DNA of 64,000 nt from Stutzerimonas stutzeri TS44 (GCA_000263395.1 AJXE01000019.1:16611-80610), one strand, 5' to 3'. Shown: positions 50,438-61,974, counted from the first letter of the stretch. Numbers and translations: made by a program. Notes: generated from the letters alone by a model not told the origin.

Positions 50438-51232
50438 TCAGGCATCGGCCGCCAACGCCAGGCTGACCCAGGCCGGCGCGTGATCGCTGGCGTGTTCCTC
50501 GCCGCGCACCCAGCGGTCGACGCCGGCATCGCGCAGGCGCGGCGCCAGCTCCGGGCTGAGCAGCAGATGGTCGATGCGCAGCCCGGAGTCCTTCTGCCAG
50601 TGCTGGCGGAAGTAGTCCCAGAAGGTATAGACCGGCTGGTCCGGATAGCGCCAACGCAGCGCATCGGTCCAGCCCTGGGCGAGCAGTCGCGCGTAGCAGT
50701 CGCGGCTCTCCGGCTGCAGCAGCGCGTCCTTGCGCCAGGAGCGCGGGTTGTAGATGTCGGCGTCGGTGGGCACCACGTTGTAGTCGCCGGCCAGCACCAG
50801 CGGCTGGCCGCTGGCGAGCAGCCCGGCGGCATGGGCGAGCAGCCGCTCGAACCAGGCCAGCTTGTAGTCGAATTTCGGCCCCGGCTGCGGGTTGCCGTTG
50901 GGCAGGTAGAGGCTGGCGACGGTCACGCCGTGCACCGCCGCTTCGAGGTAGCGGCTGTGGCTGTCGTCCGGGTCGCCGGGCAGACCGCGGCGGATTTCCA
51001 GCGGCTCGCGGCCACGGGCGAGGATCGCCACGCCGTTCCAGGACTTCTGCCCATGCCAGATCGCGCCGTAGCCGGCGGCGCGGATGTCGTCGAGGGGAAA
51101 GTCGGCGTCCTGCGCCTTGAGCTCCTGCAGGCAGACCACGTCGGGCTGCTCGCGCGCCAGCCATTGCAGCAAATTGGGCAGATGCGCGCGGATGCCGTTG
51201 ATGTTGAAGGTGGCGATTTTCAGCGAGCCCAC
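50438..51232 (-). CDS. xthA: Exodeoxyribonuclease III
   Basis: A 264-aa AP endonuclease/3' exonuclease of base-excision repair. Motifs are [18 protein letters not shown] (metal Glu), [12 protein letters not shown] and the C-terminal [10 protein letters not shown] (catalytic Asp-His). Transcribed toward the EAL gene, 129 bp away. Confidence 0.95.
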   Translation of the reverse strand: MGSLKIATFNINGIRAHLPNLLQWLAREQPDVVCLQELKAQDADFPLDDIRAAGYGAIWHGQKSWNGVAILARGREPLEIRRGLPGDPDDSHSRYLEAAVHGVTVASLYLPNGNPQPGPKFDYKLAWFERLLAHAAGLLASGQPLVLAGDYNVVPTDADIYNPRSWRKDALLQPESRDCYARLLAQGWTDALRWRYPDQPVYTFWDYFRQHWQKDSGLRIDHLLLSPELAPRLRDAGVDRWVRGEEHASDHAPAWVSLALAADA

Positions 51233-51330
51233 GGCTGCACCTCCGGTTGTCCTGGCGGCTCCCCCGGCCGCCGCGCGATGTATCGCGCGACACTGATCCT
51301 ACGACCCACGGCCACGCCCCGGGGTTCGGC

Positions 51331-52239
51331 TCAGCGCGTTTCCCAGTAGCCGGGGGCGTTGTAGATGCCCTTCAGGTAATCGATGAAGAAACGCACCTTG
51401 GCCGGCAGATAGCGCTGCTGCGGGTATACCGCCTGGATGTCGTAGGCCGGCAGCGCGTACTCGTCGAGTACCGTGACCAGCTCGCCGCGCTTGAGCTCGG
51501 CCTGGATTTCCCAGGTCGAGCGCCAGCCGATGCCCAGTCCCTGCTTGACCCAGTCGAACAGCAGCTCGCCGTCGTTGCAGTCCAGATTGCCGGACACGCG
51601 GATCGCCACCTGCTTGCCGTCGCGCAGGAAGGTCCAGCCGCGCTGCTGGCCGCCCTGCAGGTTGAAGGCCAGGCAGTTGTGCCGCGTCAGGTCTTCCAGT
51701 TCGCGCGGCACGCCCTGGCGATCGAAATAGTACGACGCGCCGCAGACCACGCGGCGGTTGGGGAACAGCTTGACCGCCACGTAGTTGGGGTCGGTCACCT
51801 CGCCGATGCGGATACCCATGTCGTAGCCGTGGCGCACCAGATCGACCACGCTGTCGGTGAAGTTGAACGACAGCTGCAGGTCCGGGTAGCGCGCCTGGAA
51901 CGCCGGCGCGTGCGGACCGATATGCCGGCGGCCGAACGCCGCCGGCGCCGACACCACCAGATGCCCACGTACCGAGGTGCGGTCATGGCTGATGCTGGCA
52001 TCCACCTCATCGAAATCCCTGAGCAGCCCACGGGCGCGCTCCAGGTATTGCTCGCCCAGATCGGTCAGCGACAGGCCGCGGGTCGAGCGATGCATCAGCT
52101 TCACGCCCAGATGACGCTCCAGCGCATCCAGCCGCCGGCCCATCACCACCGGCGTGACGTTTTCCTTGTGCGCAGCGGCGGCGAAGCTGCCGCAGTCGGC
52201 GACCAGCACGAAGCTGCGCAGGCTCGTATATCGATCCAT
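51331..52239 (-). CDS. LysR-family transcriptional regulator
   Basis: A 302-aa regulator: N-terminal winged HTH (1-60; [20 protein letters not shown]) and a C-terminal effector-binding domain (about 90-295). It is divergent from gcl with a 114-bp gap, so it most likely controls the glyoxylate operon, with a co-inducer that cannot be told from the sequence. The frame is open far beyond the true start at 52239 because it runs antisense to gcl; only the first-listed span is real. Confidence 0.9.
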   Translation of the reverse strand: MDRYTSLRSFVLVADCGSFAAAAHKENVTPVVMGRRLDALERHLGVKLMHRSTRGLSLTDLGEQYLERARGLLRDFDEVDASISHDRTSVRGHLVVSAPAAFGRRHIGPHAPAFQARYPDLQLSFNFTDSVVDLVRHGYDMGIRIGEVTDPNYVAVKLFPNRRVVCGASYYFDRQGVPRELEDLTRHNCLAFNLQGGQQRGWTFLRDGKQVAIRVSGNLDCNDGELLFDWVKQGLGIGWRSTWEIQAELKRGELVTVLDEYALPAYDIQAVYPQQRYLPAKVRFFIDYLKGIYNAPGYWETR

Positions 52240-52240
52240 T

Positions 52241-52293
52241 CGATACTCCTGATATCGACAGAACTGAAGTCTCGGCCAATTCCGCCACGGAAT
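52241..52293. promoter_or_regulatory. Two inverted repeats in the LysR-gcl divergent promoter
   Basis: CGATA-N7-TATCG (52241-52257) begins one base before the LysR start codon and fits a LysR box with T-N11-A. ATTCCG-CCA-CGGAAT (52279-52293) is a perfect inverted repeat nearer gcl. They are 37 bp apart between centres, as expected for a regulator that binds both a recognition and an activation site. Confidence 0.5.
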
Positions 52294-52353
52294 CCAGGCC
52301 GTCATGCTTGGGCCACCTACAAAAACTATCGGATCCCTCGAGGAGGAAGAACC

Positions 52354-54135
<1,782 letters not shown>

Positions 54136-54220
54136 TCGTTCCACCCCATCCGGCGGGGCTGGGAGCGCAGCAGCTTCCACCCCGTTCGGGAATTGTCCCT
54201 ACAGACACAAGGAAAACCCC

Positions 54221-55003
<783 letters not shown>

Positions 55004-55029
55004 CCCGAACGAATTGAAGGAGAACTCTC

Positions 55030-55917
55030 ATGGCTAAAATCGGATTCATCGGCACCGGCATCATGGGTCTGCCCATGGCACTCAACCTGCAGAAAGCCGG
55101 TCACGACCTCTTCGTTTCCACTCACCACGACGCCGCTCCGGCCGCACTGGTCGAAGGCGGCGCCGTCGCCCTGGCCAATCCGAAGGAAGTCGCTCAGGAA
55201 GCCGAGTTCATCATCGTCATGGTGCCGGACACCCCGCATGTCGAGGACGTGCTGTTCCGCGAGAACGGCGTGGCCGAGGGCGTCGGCGCCGGCAAGCTGG
55301 TGATCGACATGAGCTCGATCTCGCCGACCGCCACCAAGCAGTTCGCCGCGAAGATCAACGCCACCGGCGCGCAGTATCTCGACGCACCGGTTTCCGGTGG
55401 CGAAGTGGGCGCCAAGGCCGCCACCCTGTCGATCATGGTCGGCGGCAGTGAAGACAGCTTCGCCCGCGCCCTGCCGCTGTTCCAGGCGATGGGCAAGAAC
55501 ATCACCCGCGTCGGCGAGAACGGCGACGGCCAGACCGCCAAGGTGGCCAACCAGATCATCGTCGCGCTGAACATCCAGGCGGTGGCCGAGGCGCTGCTGT
55601 TCGCCGCCAAGAACGGCGCCGACCCGGCCAAGGTGCGCGAGGCGCTGATGGGTGGTTTCGCCGGTTCGAAGATCCTCGAGGTGCACGGCGAGCGCATGAT
55701 CAAGGGCACCTTCGACCCGGGCTTCCGCATCAGCCTGCACCAGAAGGACCTCAACCTGGCGCTCAACGGCGCGCGCGAACTGGGCCTGAACCTGCCCAAC
55801 ACCGCCAACGCCCAGCAGGTGTTCAGCACCTGCGCGGCCATCGGCGGCAGCGGCTGGGACCACTCGGCGCTGATCAAGGGGCTGGAGCACATGGCCAACT
55901 TCTCGATCCGCAAGTAA
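55030..55917 (+). CDS. glxR: 2-hydroxy-3-oxopropionate (tartronate semialdehyde) reductase
   Basis: A 295-aa NAD(P)H-dependent beta-hydroxyacid dehydrogenase that makes D-glycerate. Cofactor site GFIGTGIMGLPMA (about 5-17), substrate motif DAPVSGGEVGA and catalytic Lys in KVANQIIVALN. 26 bp after hyi with an SD of AAGGAG. Confidence 0.96.
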   Translation: MAKIGFIGTGIMGLPMALNLQKAGHDLFVSTHHDAAPAALVEGGAVALANPKEVAQEAEFIIVMVPDTPHVEDVLFRENGVAEGVGAGKLVIDMSSISPTATKQFAAKINATGAQYLDAPVSGGEVGAKAATLSIMVGGSEDSFARALPLFQAMGKNITRVGENGDGQTAKVANQIIVALNIQAVAEALLFAAKNGADPAKVREALMGGFAGSKILEVHGERMIKGTFDPGFRISLHQKDLNLALNGARELGLNLPNTANAQQVFSTCAAIGGSGWDHSALIKGLEHMANFSIRK

Positions 55918-56250
55918 GCAAGCAGCTCCCGAGCCCGCTGCGTCGGGCCATGCGGTACCCACCTTCAGGACAGACAGAATCCCGGGTGGTGGGCCATCGC
56001 AGCGTCAGACGCGGCGGCGCTTCGAGAGTTGAACCACGGCGGCGCGGGGCCGGAATCACAGTGTCCCCCCACGACCTCACCTCGCGCAGTCGCGGTTCAA
56101 CCGCCGTCCTCGGACGGCAACCCTTTCGATTCGCCCGGCAGAAGGAGTCACGGCCCGACCGCCGGGCGGGTCGATTCCAACCCTCAGTGCTTGCCTTATC
56201 GAGCCTTGAGGTCTGGAATCGGCGCAGACCCAAATAAAAGGAGCCCGCAA
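55918..56250. other. Structured non-coding gap between glxR and ttuD
   Basis: A 333-bp gap within an otherwise compact operon (other gaps 23-85 bp). It holds no credible gene. Several stems can form: GCGTC-A-GACGC (56002-56012), GCGGTT-C-AACCGC (56092-56104), GCCGTCC-TC-GGACGGC (56103-56118), CGACC-N8-GGTCG (56156-56173), and a compound stem at 56172-56221. GTTGAACC (56028-56035) also pairs with GGTTCAAC (56094-56101), excluding the 56092 hairpin. Confidence 0.6.
56172..56221 (+). ncRNA. Predicted structured RNA leader element before ttuD
   Basis: CGATTCC (56172-56178) pairs with GGAATCG (56215-56221), then after a symmetric 3x3 internal loop CCTCA (56182-56186) pairs with TGAGG (56207-56211), closing a 20-nt loop. 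It ends 29 nt before the ttuD ATG, which has AAAGGAG upstream. It may be a regulatory or processing element; function is unproven. Confidence 0.4.
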
Positions 56251-57522
56251 ATGTCCATCGCCCCGCAAACCCTGCTGCGCCAACTGTTCGACAGTGCCAT
56301 CGACGCCGCCCATCCGCGCCAGGTGCTGGCCGATCAGCTGCCGGAGGATCGCAGCGGTCGCGCCATCGTCATCGGCGCCGGCAAGGCCGCCGCGGCCATG
56401 GCCGAAGCCATCGAACAGGTCTGGGAAGGCGAGATTTCCGGGCTGGTGGTGACCCGCTACGAGCACGACGCCAACTGCCGCAAGATCGAGGTGGTGGAGG
56501 CCGCGCATCCGGTGCCGGATGACGCCGGCGAGCGCGTCGCGCGCCGGGTGCTGGAGCTGGTCAGCAATCTCGAGGAAAGCGACCGGGTGATCTTCCTGCT
56601 CTCCGGCGGCGGCTCCTCCCTGCTGGCGCTGCCGGCCGAAGGCATTTCGCTGGCCGACAAGCAGGCGATCAACAAGGCGCTGCTGCGCTCCGGCGCGCAC
56701 ATCGGCGAGATGAACTGCGTGCGCAAGCACCTCTCGGCGATCAAGGGCGGTCGCCTGGCCCGCGCCTGCTGGCCGGCCAGCGTGTACACCTACGCGATTT
56801 CCGACGTGCCCGGCGACGAGGCCACGGTGATCGCCTCCGGGCCGACCGTGGCCGACCCGACCACCTCGGCGCAGGCGCTGGAAATCCTCGCGCGCTACCA
56901 CATCGAGGTGCCGGCCAACGTGCGCGCCTGGCTCGAGGACCCGCGCTCGGAAACGCTCAAGCCGGGCGACCCGATGCTCTCGCGCAGCCACTTCCAGCTG
57001 ATCGCCACGCCGCAGCAGTCGCTCGACGCCGCCGCCGAGGTGGCCCGCGCCGCCGGTATCACGCCGCTGATCCTCGGCGACCTGGAGGGCGAAGCGCGCG
57101 AGGTGGCCAAGGTGCATGCCGGCATCGCCCGCCAGGTGGTGCTGCATGGCCAGCCGCTCGCCGCGCCCTGCGTGATTCTTTCCGGCGGGGAAACCACGGT
57201 GACCGTGCGCGGCAACGGCCGTGGCGGGCGCAATGCGGAATTCCTGCTCGGCCTGACCGAAGCGCTGCAGGGCCTGCCGAACGTCTACGCGCTGGCCGGC
57301 GACACCGACGGCATCGACGGCTCGGAAGACAACGCCGGCGCGCTGATGACCCCGGACAGCTTCGCCCGCGCCGAGGCCCTCGGCCTGCGCGCCGCCGATG
57401 CGCTGGCCAACAACGACGGCTACGGCTACTTCGCCGCGCTGGACAGCCTGATCGTCACCGGGCCAACGCGCACCAACGTCAACGATTTCCGCGCCATCCT
57501 CATTCTGCCGCCCACTGCCTAG
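56251..57522 (+). CDS. ttuD: Glycerate 2-kinase / TtuD-type (MOFRL family)
   Basis: A 423-aa protein of the type-2 glycerate kinase family, long annotated as hydroxypyruvate reductase TtuD. The N-terminal DUF4147 domain (VIGAGKAAAAMAEAIE; FLLSGGGSSLLALP) is followed by a C-terminal MOFRL motif region (GNGRGGRNAEFLLG, AGDTDGIDGSEDNAGA). It phosphorylates glycerate from glxR to 2-phosphoglycerate. Start at the ATG at 56251, 8 bp after AAAGGAG. Confidence 0.93.
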   Translation: MSIAPQTLLRQLFDSAIDAAHPRQVLADQLPEDRSGRAIVIGAGKAAAAMAEAIEQVWEGEISGLVVTRYEHDANCRKIEVVEAAHPVPDDAGERVARRVLELVSNLEESDRVIFLLSGGGSSLLALPAEGISLADKQAINKALLRSGAHIGEMNCVRKHLSAIKGGRLARACWPASVYTYAISDVPGDEATVIASGPTVADPTTSAQALEILARYHIEVPANVRAWLEDPRSETLKPGDPMLSRSHFQLIATPQQSLDAAAEVARAAGITPLILGDLEGEAREVAKVHAGIARQVVLHGQPLAAPCVILSGGETTVTVRGNGRGGRNAEFLLGLTEALQGLPNVYALAGDTDGIDGSEDNAGALMTPDSFARAEALGLRAADALANNDGYGYFAALDSLIVTGPTRTNVNDFRAILILPPTA

Positions 57523-57545
57523 CGGCCCACAGGGAGTATCCACTC

Positions 57546-58961
57546 ATGACGCCCGACAAGAAGGTCAAGATTCTCGCCACCCTCGGCCCCGCCACGCGCA
57601 GCATCGACGACGTGCGCGCCCTGGTGGACGCCGGCGTGAACCTGTTCCGTCTGAACTTCAGCCACGGCGAGCACGCCGATCACGCCGAGCGTTTTCACTG
57701 GATTCGCCAGGTCGAGCGCGAGCAGGACCAGGCCATCGGCATCCTCATGGACCTGCAGGGGCCGAAGCTGCGCGTCGGCCGCTTCGCCGCCGGCCGCGTG
57801 CAGCTCGAGCGCGGGCAGAAATTCCGCCTGGACCTGGACGAGGCGCCGGGCGACCAGCACCGCGTGATGCTGCCGCACCCGGAAATCATCGCCGCGCTGG
57901 AACCCGGCATGACGCTGCTGATCGACGACGGCCGCCTGCGCCTGACCGTGCTGTCCAAGCAGGACAGTGTCATCGAGACCCGCGTGATGGCCGGCGGCGA
58001 GCTGTCCGACCGCAAGGGCGTCAACGTGCCGGAGGCGGTGCTGGAACTCTCGCCGCTGACCGCCAAGGACCGTCGCGACCTGGCCTTCGGCCTGGATCTC
58101 GGTGTGGACTGGGTGGCGCTGTCGTTCGTGCAGCGCCCGCAGGACATCCACGAGGCGCGCGAACTGATCGGCGAGCGTGCCTTCCTCATGGCCAAGATCG
58201 AGAAGCCCTCGGCCGTGCAGCACCTGCGCGAGATCGCCCGGCTGTCGGACGCCATCATGGTGGCGCGCGGCGACCTCGGCGTGGAGGTGCCGGCCGAGAA
58301 CGTGCCGCGCATCCAGAAGGACATCGTGCGCATCTGCCGCCAGCTCGGCCGCCCGGTGGTGGTGGCCACGCAGATGCTTGAATCCATGCGCTTCGCCCCG
58401 GCGCCGACCCGCGCGGAAGTCACCGACGTGGCCCACGCGGTGGCCGAAGGCGCCGACGCGCTGATGCTCTCGGCCGAGACGGCTTCGGGCGACTACCCGC
58501 AGGAAGCGGCGAGCATGATGAGCAAGATCATCCGCCAGGTGGAAAGCGGCCCGGACTATTCGGCGCAGCTCGACGTACACCGGCCGAGCGCCGAGGCCAC
58601 GCTGTCGGATGCGATCAGCTGCGCGATCCGCCGCATCAGCGGCATCCTGCCGGTCGCGGTGCTGGTCAACTACACCGAGTCCGGCGCCTCCAGCCTGCGC
58701 GCCTCGCGCGAGCGCCCGGCGACGCCGATCCTCAGCCTGACGCCTAACCTGGCCACGGCGCGCAAGCTGACCGTCGCCTGGGGCGTGTACTCGCTGGTCG
58801 AGGCGCCGCTGCGCGACATGGAGCAGGTCTGCGCCCAGGCGCTGGAGCTGGCGCGCGCCCGCGGCATGGCCGGCAGCGGCGATACCGTGCTGGTCACCGC
58901 CGGCGTGCCGCTGGGCAAGCCGGGCACGACCAATTCGCTGCGGATCGAAACGCTCGCCTGA
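57546..58961 (+). CDS. pyk: Pyruvate kinase
   Basis: A 471-aa enzyme making pyruvate and ATP from PEP. Motifs: TLGPATRSIDDVRALVDAG, MDLQGPKLRVG (K+ and substrate binding), MAKIEKPSAV (catalytic Lys) and MVARGDLGVEVPAENVP. It is the end of the glyoxylate-to-pyruvate operon (23 bp after ttuD), equivalent to the gcl-linked pykF of P. aeruginosa (from memory). Confidence 0.95.
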   Translation: MTPDKKVKILATLGPATRSIDDVRALVDAGVNLFRLNFSHGEHADHAERFHWIRQVEREQDQAIGILMDLQGPKLRVGRFAAGRVQLERGQKFRLDLDEAPGDQHRVMLPHPEIIAALEPGMTLLIDDGRLRLTVLSKQDSVIETRVMAGGELSDRKGVNVPEAVLELSPLTAKDRRDLAFGLDLGVDWVALSFVQRPQDIHEARELIGERAFLMAKIEKPSAVQHLREIARLSDAIMVARGDLGVEVPAENVPRIQKDIVRICRQLGRPVVVATQMLESMRFAPAPTRAEVTDVAHAVAEGADALMLSAETASGDYPQEAASMMSKIIRQVESGPDYSAQLDVHRPSAEATLSDAISCAIRRISGILPVAVLVNYTESGASSLRASRERPATPILSLTPNLATARKLTVAWGVYSLVEAPLRDMEQVCAQALELARARGMAGSGDTVLVTAGVPLGKPGTTNSLRIETLA

Positions 58962-59054
58962 CCATCGGTTGCACACGTCGCGGCGCGCCGGCCTTGTTTC
59001 GGCGCCGCCGCGCTGTAGCATGCTCGCCAGCACCGTTCCCTCGTCAGGCTTCCG

Positions 59055-59927
59055 ATGCCCCATCTCCCGCGTCCTGTCAGCGCCGTGCTCAACGGCTTCA
59101 GCCAGATCTTTCTGCAGGTCCATCCGCTGTGCGGGCTGCTGATCGCGCTCGCCATCGCCCTGCATGCGCCGGCGCTGCTGGCCGGGGCGTTGGTCGGGGC
59201 GCTCGCCGGCACCTTCGGCGCCGCCGCGCTGGGGCGTCCACAAGCCGATATCGACTGCGGGCTGTACGGCTACAACAGTGCGCTGCTGGGCCTGCTGATC
59301 GTGCTGCAGCTGGGGCTTTCGGCGTTCTCGCTGGGGCTGATCGTGCTCGCCGCGCCACTCCTCGACCTGCTGCAGACGCGCCTGCTCGCCGGCCTGCGCG
59401 AACGCCAGTGGCTGCCCGGTTTCACCCTGCCCTTCGTGCTGTTCGGCTGGCTCGCGCTGGCGCTGCTGTCGGCACCGGAACCAACAGTCGCGACGGCGCC
59501 GGCAGCAGCGCTCGATGCGCCGGCCCTGGCGCTGGCCATCGCCGCGGGCATCGCTCAGGTGATTTTCCTCGACCAGCCACTGGCCGGGCTGCTGCTGATG
59601 CTGGCGGTCTGGCTGGCCGACCGGCGAACCGCATACTGGATGCTGGCCGGTTCCGCCGCCGGCCTGGGCATCGGCCTGCTGCTCGGCAGCGCGCATGCAC
59701 CACTCCTCGACGGCTTGGCCGGCTACAACCCGGCGCTGGCCGCGCTGGCGGTGAGCCAGGCACAGCGCTCGGCGTGGGCGCCGCTGCTGGCGATCATCGC
59801 CGCCGTGCTGATGCGGCTGGCCTTCGATCATCTGGGGCTGCCACCGCTGACGATGCCGTTCATCCTCGCCTGCTGGCTGGTGGCGCTGGCGGCGCAGCGG
59901 TTCCGCCAGCAGCCCGAGAGCGCCTGA
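59055..59927 (+). CDS. Urea transporter (UT family)
   Basis: A 290-aa integral membrane protein with about ten helices and the internal twofold repeat typical of UT channels: GYNSALLGLL (first half) and GYNPALAALAV (second half), each followed by a Leu/Pro motif (LPPLTMPFILACW). It lets urea cross the inner membrane by facilitated diffusion. No urease or urea amidolyase gene is in the window. 93 bp after pyk. Confidence 0.9.
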   Translation: MPHLPRPVSAVLNGFSQIFLQVHPLCGLLIALAIALHAPALLAGALVGALAGTFGAAALGRPQADIDCGLYGYNSALLGLLIVLQLGLSAFSLGLIVLAAPLLDLLQTRLLAGLRERQWLPGFTLPFVLFGWLALALLSAPEPTVATAPAAALDAPALALAIAAGIAQVIFLDQPLAGLLLMLAVWLADRRTAYWMLAGSAAGLGIGLLLGSAHAPLLDGLAGYNPALAALAVSQAQRSAWAPLLAIIAAVLMRLAFDHLGLPPLTMPFILACWLVALAAQRFRQQPESA

Positions 59928-59929
59928 CC

Positions 59930-60154
59930 TCAGCCCCCGGTCGCGCGCGGATTCTGGTCCTGCGGGTAGTGGCGCTCTTCTTCCAGCTCGCCGTCGCGCC
60001 CGTGGACCTTCACCGTGGCCGTGCGCAGCTTCATGTAGTCACGGGTCTGCTCGAGCGCCGCTTCGCGACTGGCAGTCTCGATCAGCACGCGCGGGTCGCC
60101 GACCTCGCGCAGCAGCCAGCGATTGCCTTCATGGGTGATGTGGTAGGTCTCCAT
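59930..60154 (-). CDS. DUF2188-type small protein
   Basis: A 74-aa protein beginning METYHITHEGNRWLLRE. A short beta-alpha domain of the DUF2188 type (HVTPHGDGWAV-like) with VLIETASREAALEQ and KVHGRDGELEEERHYP. Function unknown; often found in stress-associated loci. Convergent with the urea transporter gene by 2 bp. Confidence 0.8.
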   Translation of the reverse strand: METYHITHEGNRWLLREVGDPRVLIETASREAALEQTRDYMKLRTATVKVHGRDGELEEERHYPQDQNPRATGG

Positions 60155-60246
60155 GACGATCTCCCGCAGGGGTGGTGGGCTCTTTCATAGGGCAGGCGTG
60201 GAGCGCGATGGTTCGCCCCAGGGTTATCTCGACCCTAATGGTGATT

Positions 60247-60270
60247 AAAACCCTCTAACGGCGGGGTTTT
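60247..60270 (+). terminator. AT-rich stem-loop in the hmp leader region
   Basis: AAAACCC (60247-60253) and GGGTTTT (60264-60270), followed by TTG. It resembles a weak terminator or attenuator upstream of hmp; whether a transcript passes it is unknown. Confidence 0.35.
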
Positions 60271-60309
60271 TTGTACCTCCAAGGCATTACAGACCTTGAT
60301 TTCAGTCAA

Positions 60310-60323
60310 TTCCAGAACTGGAA
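60310..60323. promoter_or_regulatory. Inverted repeat TTCCAG-AA-CTGGAA upstream of hmp
   Basis: A near-perfect 14-bp palindrome 83-96 bp before hmp. A sigma-54-like string TGGAACG-N4-TTGAA (60319-60334) overlaps it, but the -12 GC dinucleotide is GA. The element is a candidate operator for a nitric-oxide-responsive regulator; not provable from sequence. Confidence 0.4.
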
Positions 60324-60405
60324 CGATTGTTGAAAGAGTTCTCGTAGAACGTCGCGCCTTTGCCTGGCAACGGACGCGGCGGCTTTCCCACGAGAGGAGT
60401 ATTCG

Positions 60406-61584
60406 ATGCTTTGCGCTGAACAAATCGCCCTGATCAAAGCCACCGTGCCGCTGCTGGAAAGCGGCGGGGAGGCGCTGACCACGCATTTCTACAACCTGAT
60501 GCTGAGCGAGTACCCGCAGGTACGTCCGCTGTTCAACCAGGCCCACCAGGCCAGCGGCGACCAGCCGCGCGCACTGGCCAACGGCGTGCTGATGTACGCC
60601 CGCCACATCGACCGGCTCGAGGCGCTCGGCCCGCTGGTCGGGCAGATCATCAACAAGCATGTGGCGCTGCAGGTGCTGCCCGAGCACTACCCCATCGTCG
60701 GTAGCTGCCTGCTGCGTGCCATCCGCGAGGTGCTGGGCGAGGAAATCGCCACCGACGCGGTGATCGACGCCTGGGCCGCGGCCTACCAGCAACTGGCCGA
60801 CATCCTCATCGGCAACGAGGAGCAGCTCTACCAGGCCAAGGCCGAGGCATCCGGCGGCTGGCGTGGCGCGCGGCGCTTTCGCATTGCGCGCAAGGTGGTC
60901 GAGAGCGACGAGATCGTCTCCTTCTACCTGCAGCCCGAAGACGGCGGCGCGGTGCTGGCCCATCAGCCCGGCCAGTACATCGGCCTGCGCCTGCAGATCG
61001 ACGGCGCGGAAGTGCGCCGCAACTACTCGCTGTCGGCGGCCAGCAACGGTCGCGACTACCGCATCAGCGTCAAGCGCGAGCCCGGCGGCGTAGTGTCCAA
61101 CGCCCTGCATGCCCTGGACGAAGGCGCGGTGCTGGAGCTGTTTGCCCCGGCCGGCGACTTCACCCTGCAGCCCGGCGACAAGCCGCTGGTACTGATCAGC
61201 GGTGGCGTCGGCATCACCCCGACCCTGGCCATGCTCGAACAGGCACTGGCCACCTCGCGCCCGGTGCACTTCATCCACTGCGCGCGCAACGCCGGCGTGC
61301 ATGCGTTCCGCCGCACGGTGGACGCCCTGGCCGAGCGCCATGCGCAGCTGCGGCACTTCTACTGCTATGACGAACACGAAGGCGAAGCTGCCGCGCCCGA
61401 CGCCGTCGGCCTGCTCACCGAGGATCGCCTGGCCGCGTGGCTGCCGGCGGATCGCGACGTGGACGCCTACTTCCTCGGTCCCAAGCCGTTCATGGCGGCG
61501 GTCAAGCGCCAGCTGAAGGCGCTCGGCGTACCGGAGCGGCAGACCCGCTACGAGTTCTTCGGCCCGGCCAGCGCTCTCGAATAA
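60406..61584 (+). CDS. hmp: Flavohemoglobin / nitric oxide dioxygenase
   Basis: A 392-aa three-domain protein that turns NO and O2 into nitrate. The globin domain (1-138) has distal Tyr29 and Gln53 and proximal His85 at the positions of E. coli Hmp. The FAD domain (about 150-260) has QYIGLRLQIDGAEVRRNYSLS, the NAD(P)H domain (about 265-392) GGVGITPTLAMLEQAL. Preceded by a 251-bp gap with a palindromic operator candidate and followed by a small membrane-protein gene. Confidence 0.97.
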   Translation: MLCAEQIALIKATVPLLESGGEALTTHFYNLMLSEYPQVRPLFNQAHQASGDQPRALANGVLMYARHIDRLEALGPLVGQIINKHVALQVLPEHYPIVGSCLLRAIREVLGEEIATDAVIDAWAAAYQQLADILIGNEEQLYQAKAEASGGWRGARRFRIARKVVESDEIVSFYLQPEDGGAVLAHQPGQYIGLRLQIDGAEVRRNYSLSAASNGRDYRISVKREPGGVVSNALHALDEGAVLELFAPAGDFTLQPGDKPLVLISGGVGITPTLAMLEQALATSRPVHFIHCARNAGVHAFRRTVDALAERHAQLRHFYCYDEHEGEAAAPDAVGLLTEDRLAAWLPADRDVDAYFLGPKPFMAAVKRQLKALGVPERQTRYEFFGPASALE

Positions 61585-61593
61585 GCCCCACCC

Positions 61594-61613
61594 GAGCCCG
61601 CTCCCGCGGGCTC
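61594..61613 (+). terminator. GC-rich hairpin between hmp and the small membrane protein gene
   Basis: GAGCCCGC-TCCC-GCGGGCTC, a perfect 8-bp stem with a 4-nt loop. It lacks a U-tract, so it may stabilise or attenuate rather than end the transcript. Confidence 0.45.
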
Positions 61614-61640
61614 CCTCTCCTGCCTTGACGGAGGTGAAGC

Positions 61641-61874
61641 ATGTTTCAACGCACCTGGGACCCGCAACACCTGCTGCATCTGGCCAACGCGCTGATGCTC
61701 GGCGGCGTGCTGCTCCTGCTGCTGGGCGTCAGCGGCGCCTACCTGTTCGACCAGTGGCTGGGCCTGCCGCTGGTGGTCGCCTGCCACGCGCTGGTGATCC
61801 TCGGCCCCACCGCCCTGAAGATCGGCTACGTCATGCGCCTGCTCGCCCAGCGACAACTCGCCCTGGCGGCCTGA
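61641..61874 (+). CDS. Small inner-membrane protein, 77 aa
   Basis: Two hydrophobic helices (about 13-35, 40-62) joined by a short loop, and a basic C-terminal tail (MRLLAQRQLALAA). It resembles PpyR, a small membrane regulator beside the flavohemoglobin gene in P. aeruginosa (from memory), by position and size; sequence match is untested. 56 bp after hmp, with GGAGG upstream. Confidence 0.75.
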   Translation: MFQRTWDPQHLLHLANALMLGGVLLLLLGVSGAYLFDQWLGLPLVVACHALVILGPTALKIGYVMRLLAQRQLALAA

Positions 61875-61974
61875 CGCGGCGAAGTCACCCTTTTAATTGC
61901 AACTACCGTTTCGCTGTAATTGCACGGCGCCATACGCACGAGCGATATAGGGAAAACCATTCGTCCGCCGTTGC

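Noticed and set aside
55950..56237. A 95-codon frame in the glxR-ttuD gap
   Set aside because: Arg-rich, no SD, and the region is dominated by inverted repeats, which explains its composition better as RNA or DNA structure.
60319..60334. Sigma-54 promoter TGGAACG-N4-TTGAA before hmp
   Set aside because: The nearly invariant -12 GC is absent (GA instead). Kept only as a weak possibility in the findings.
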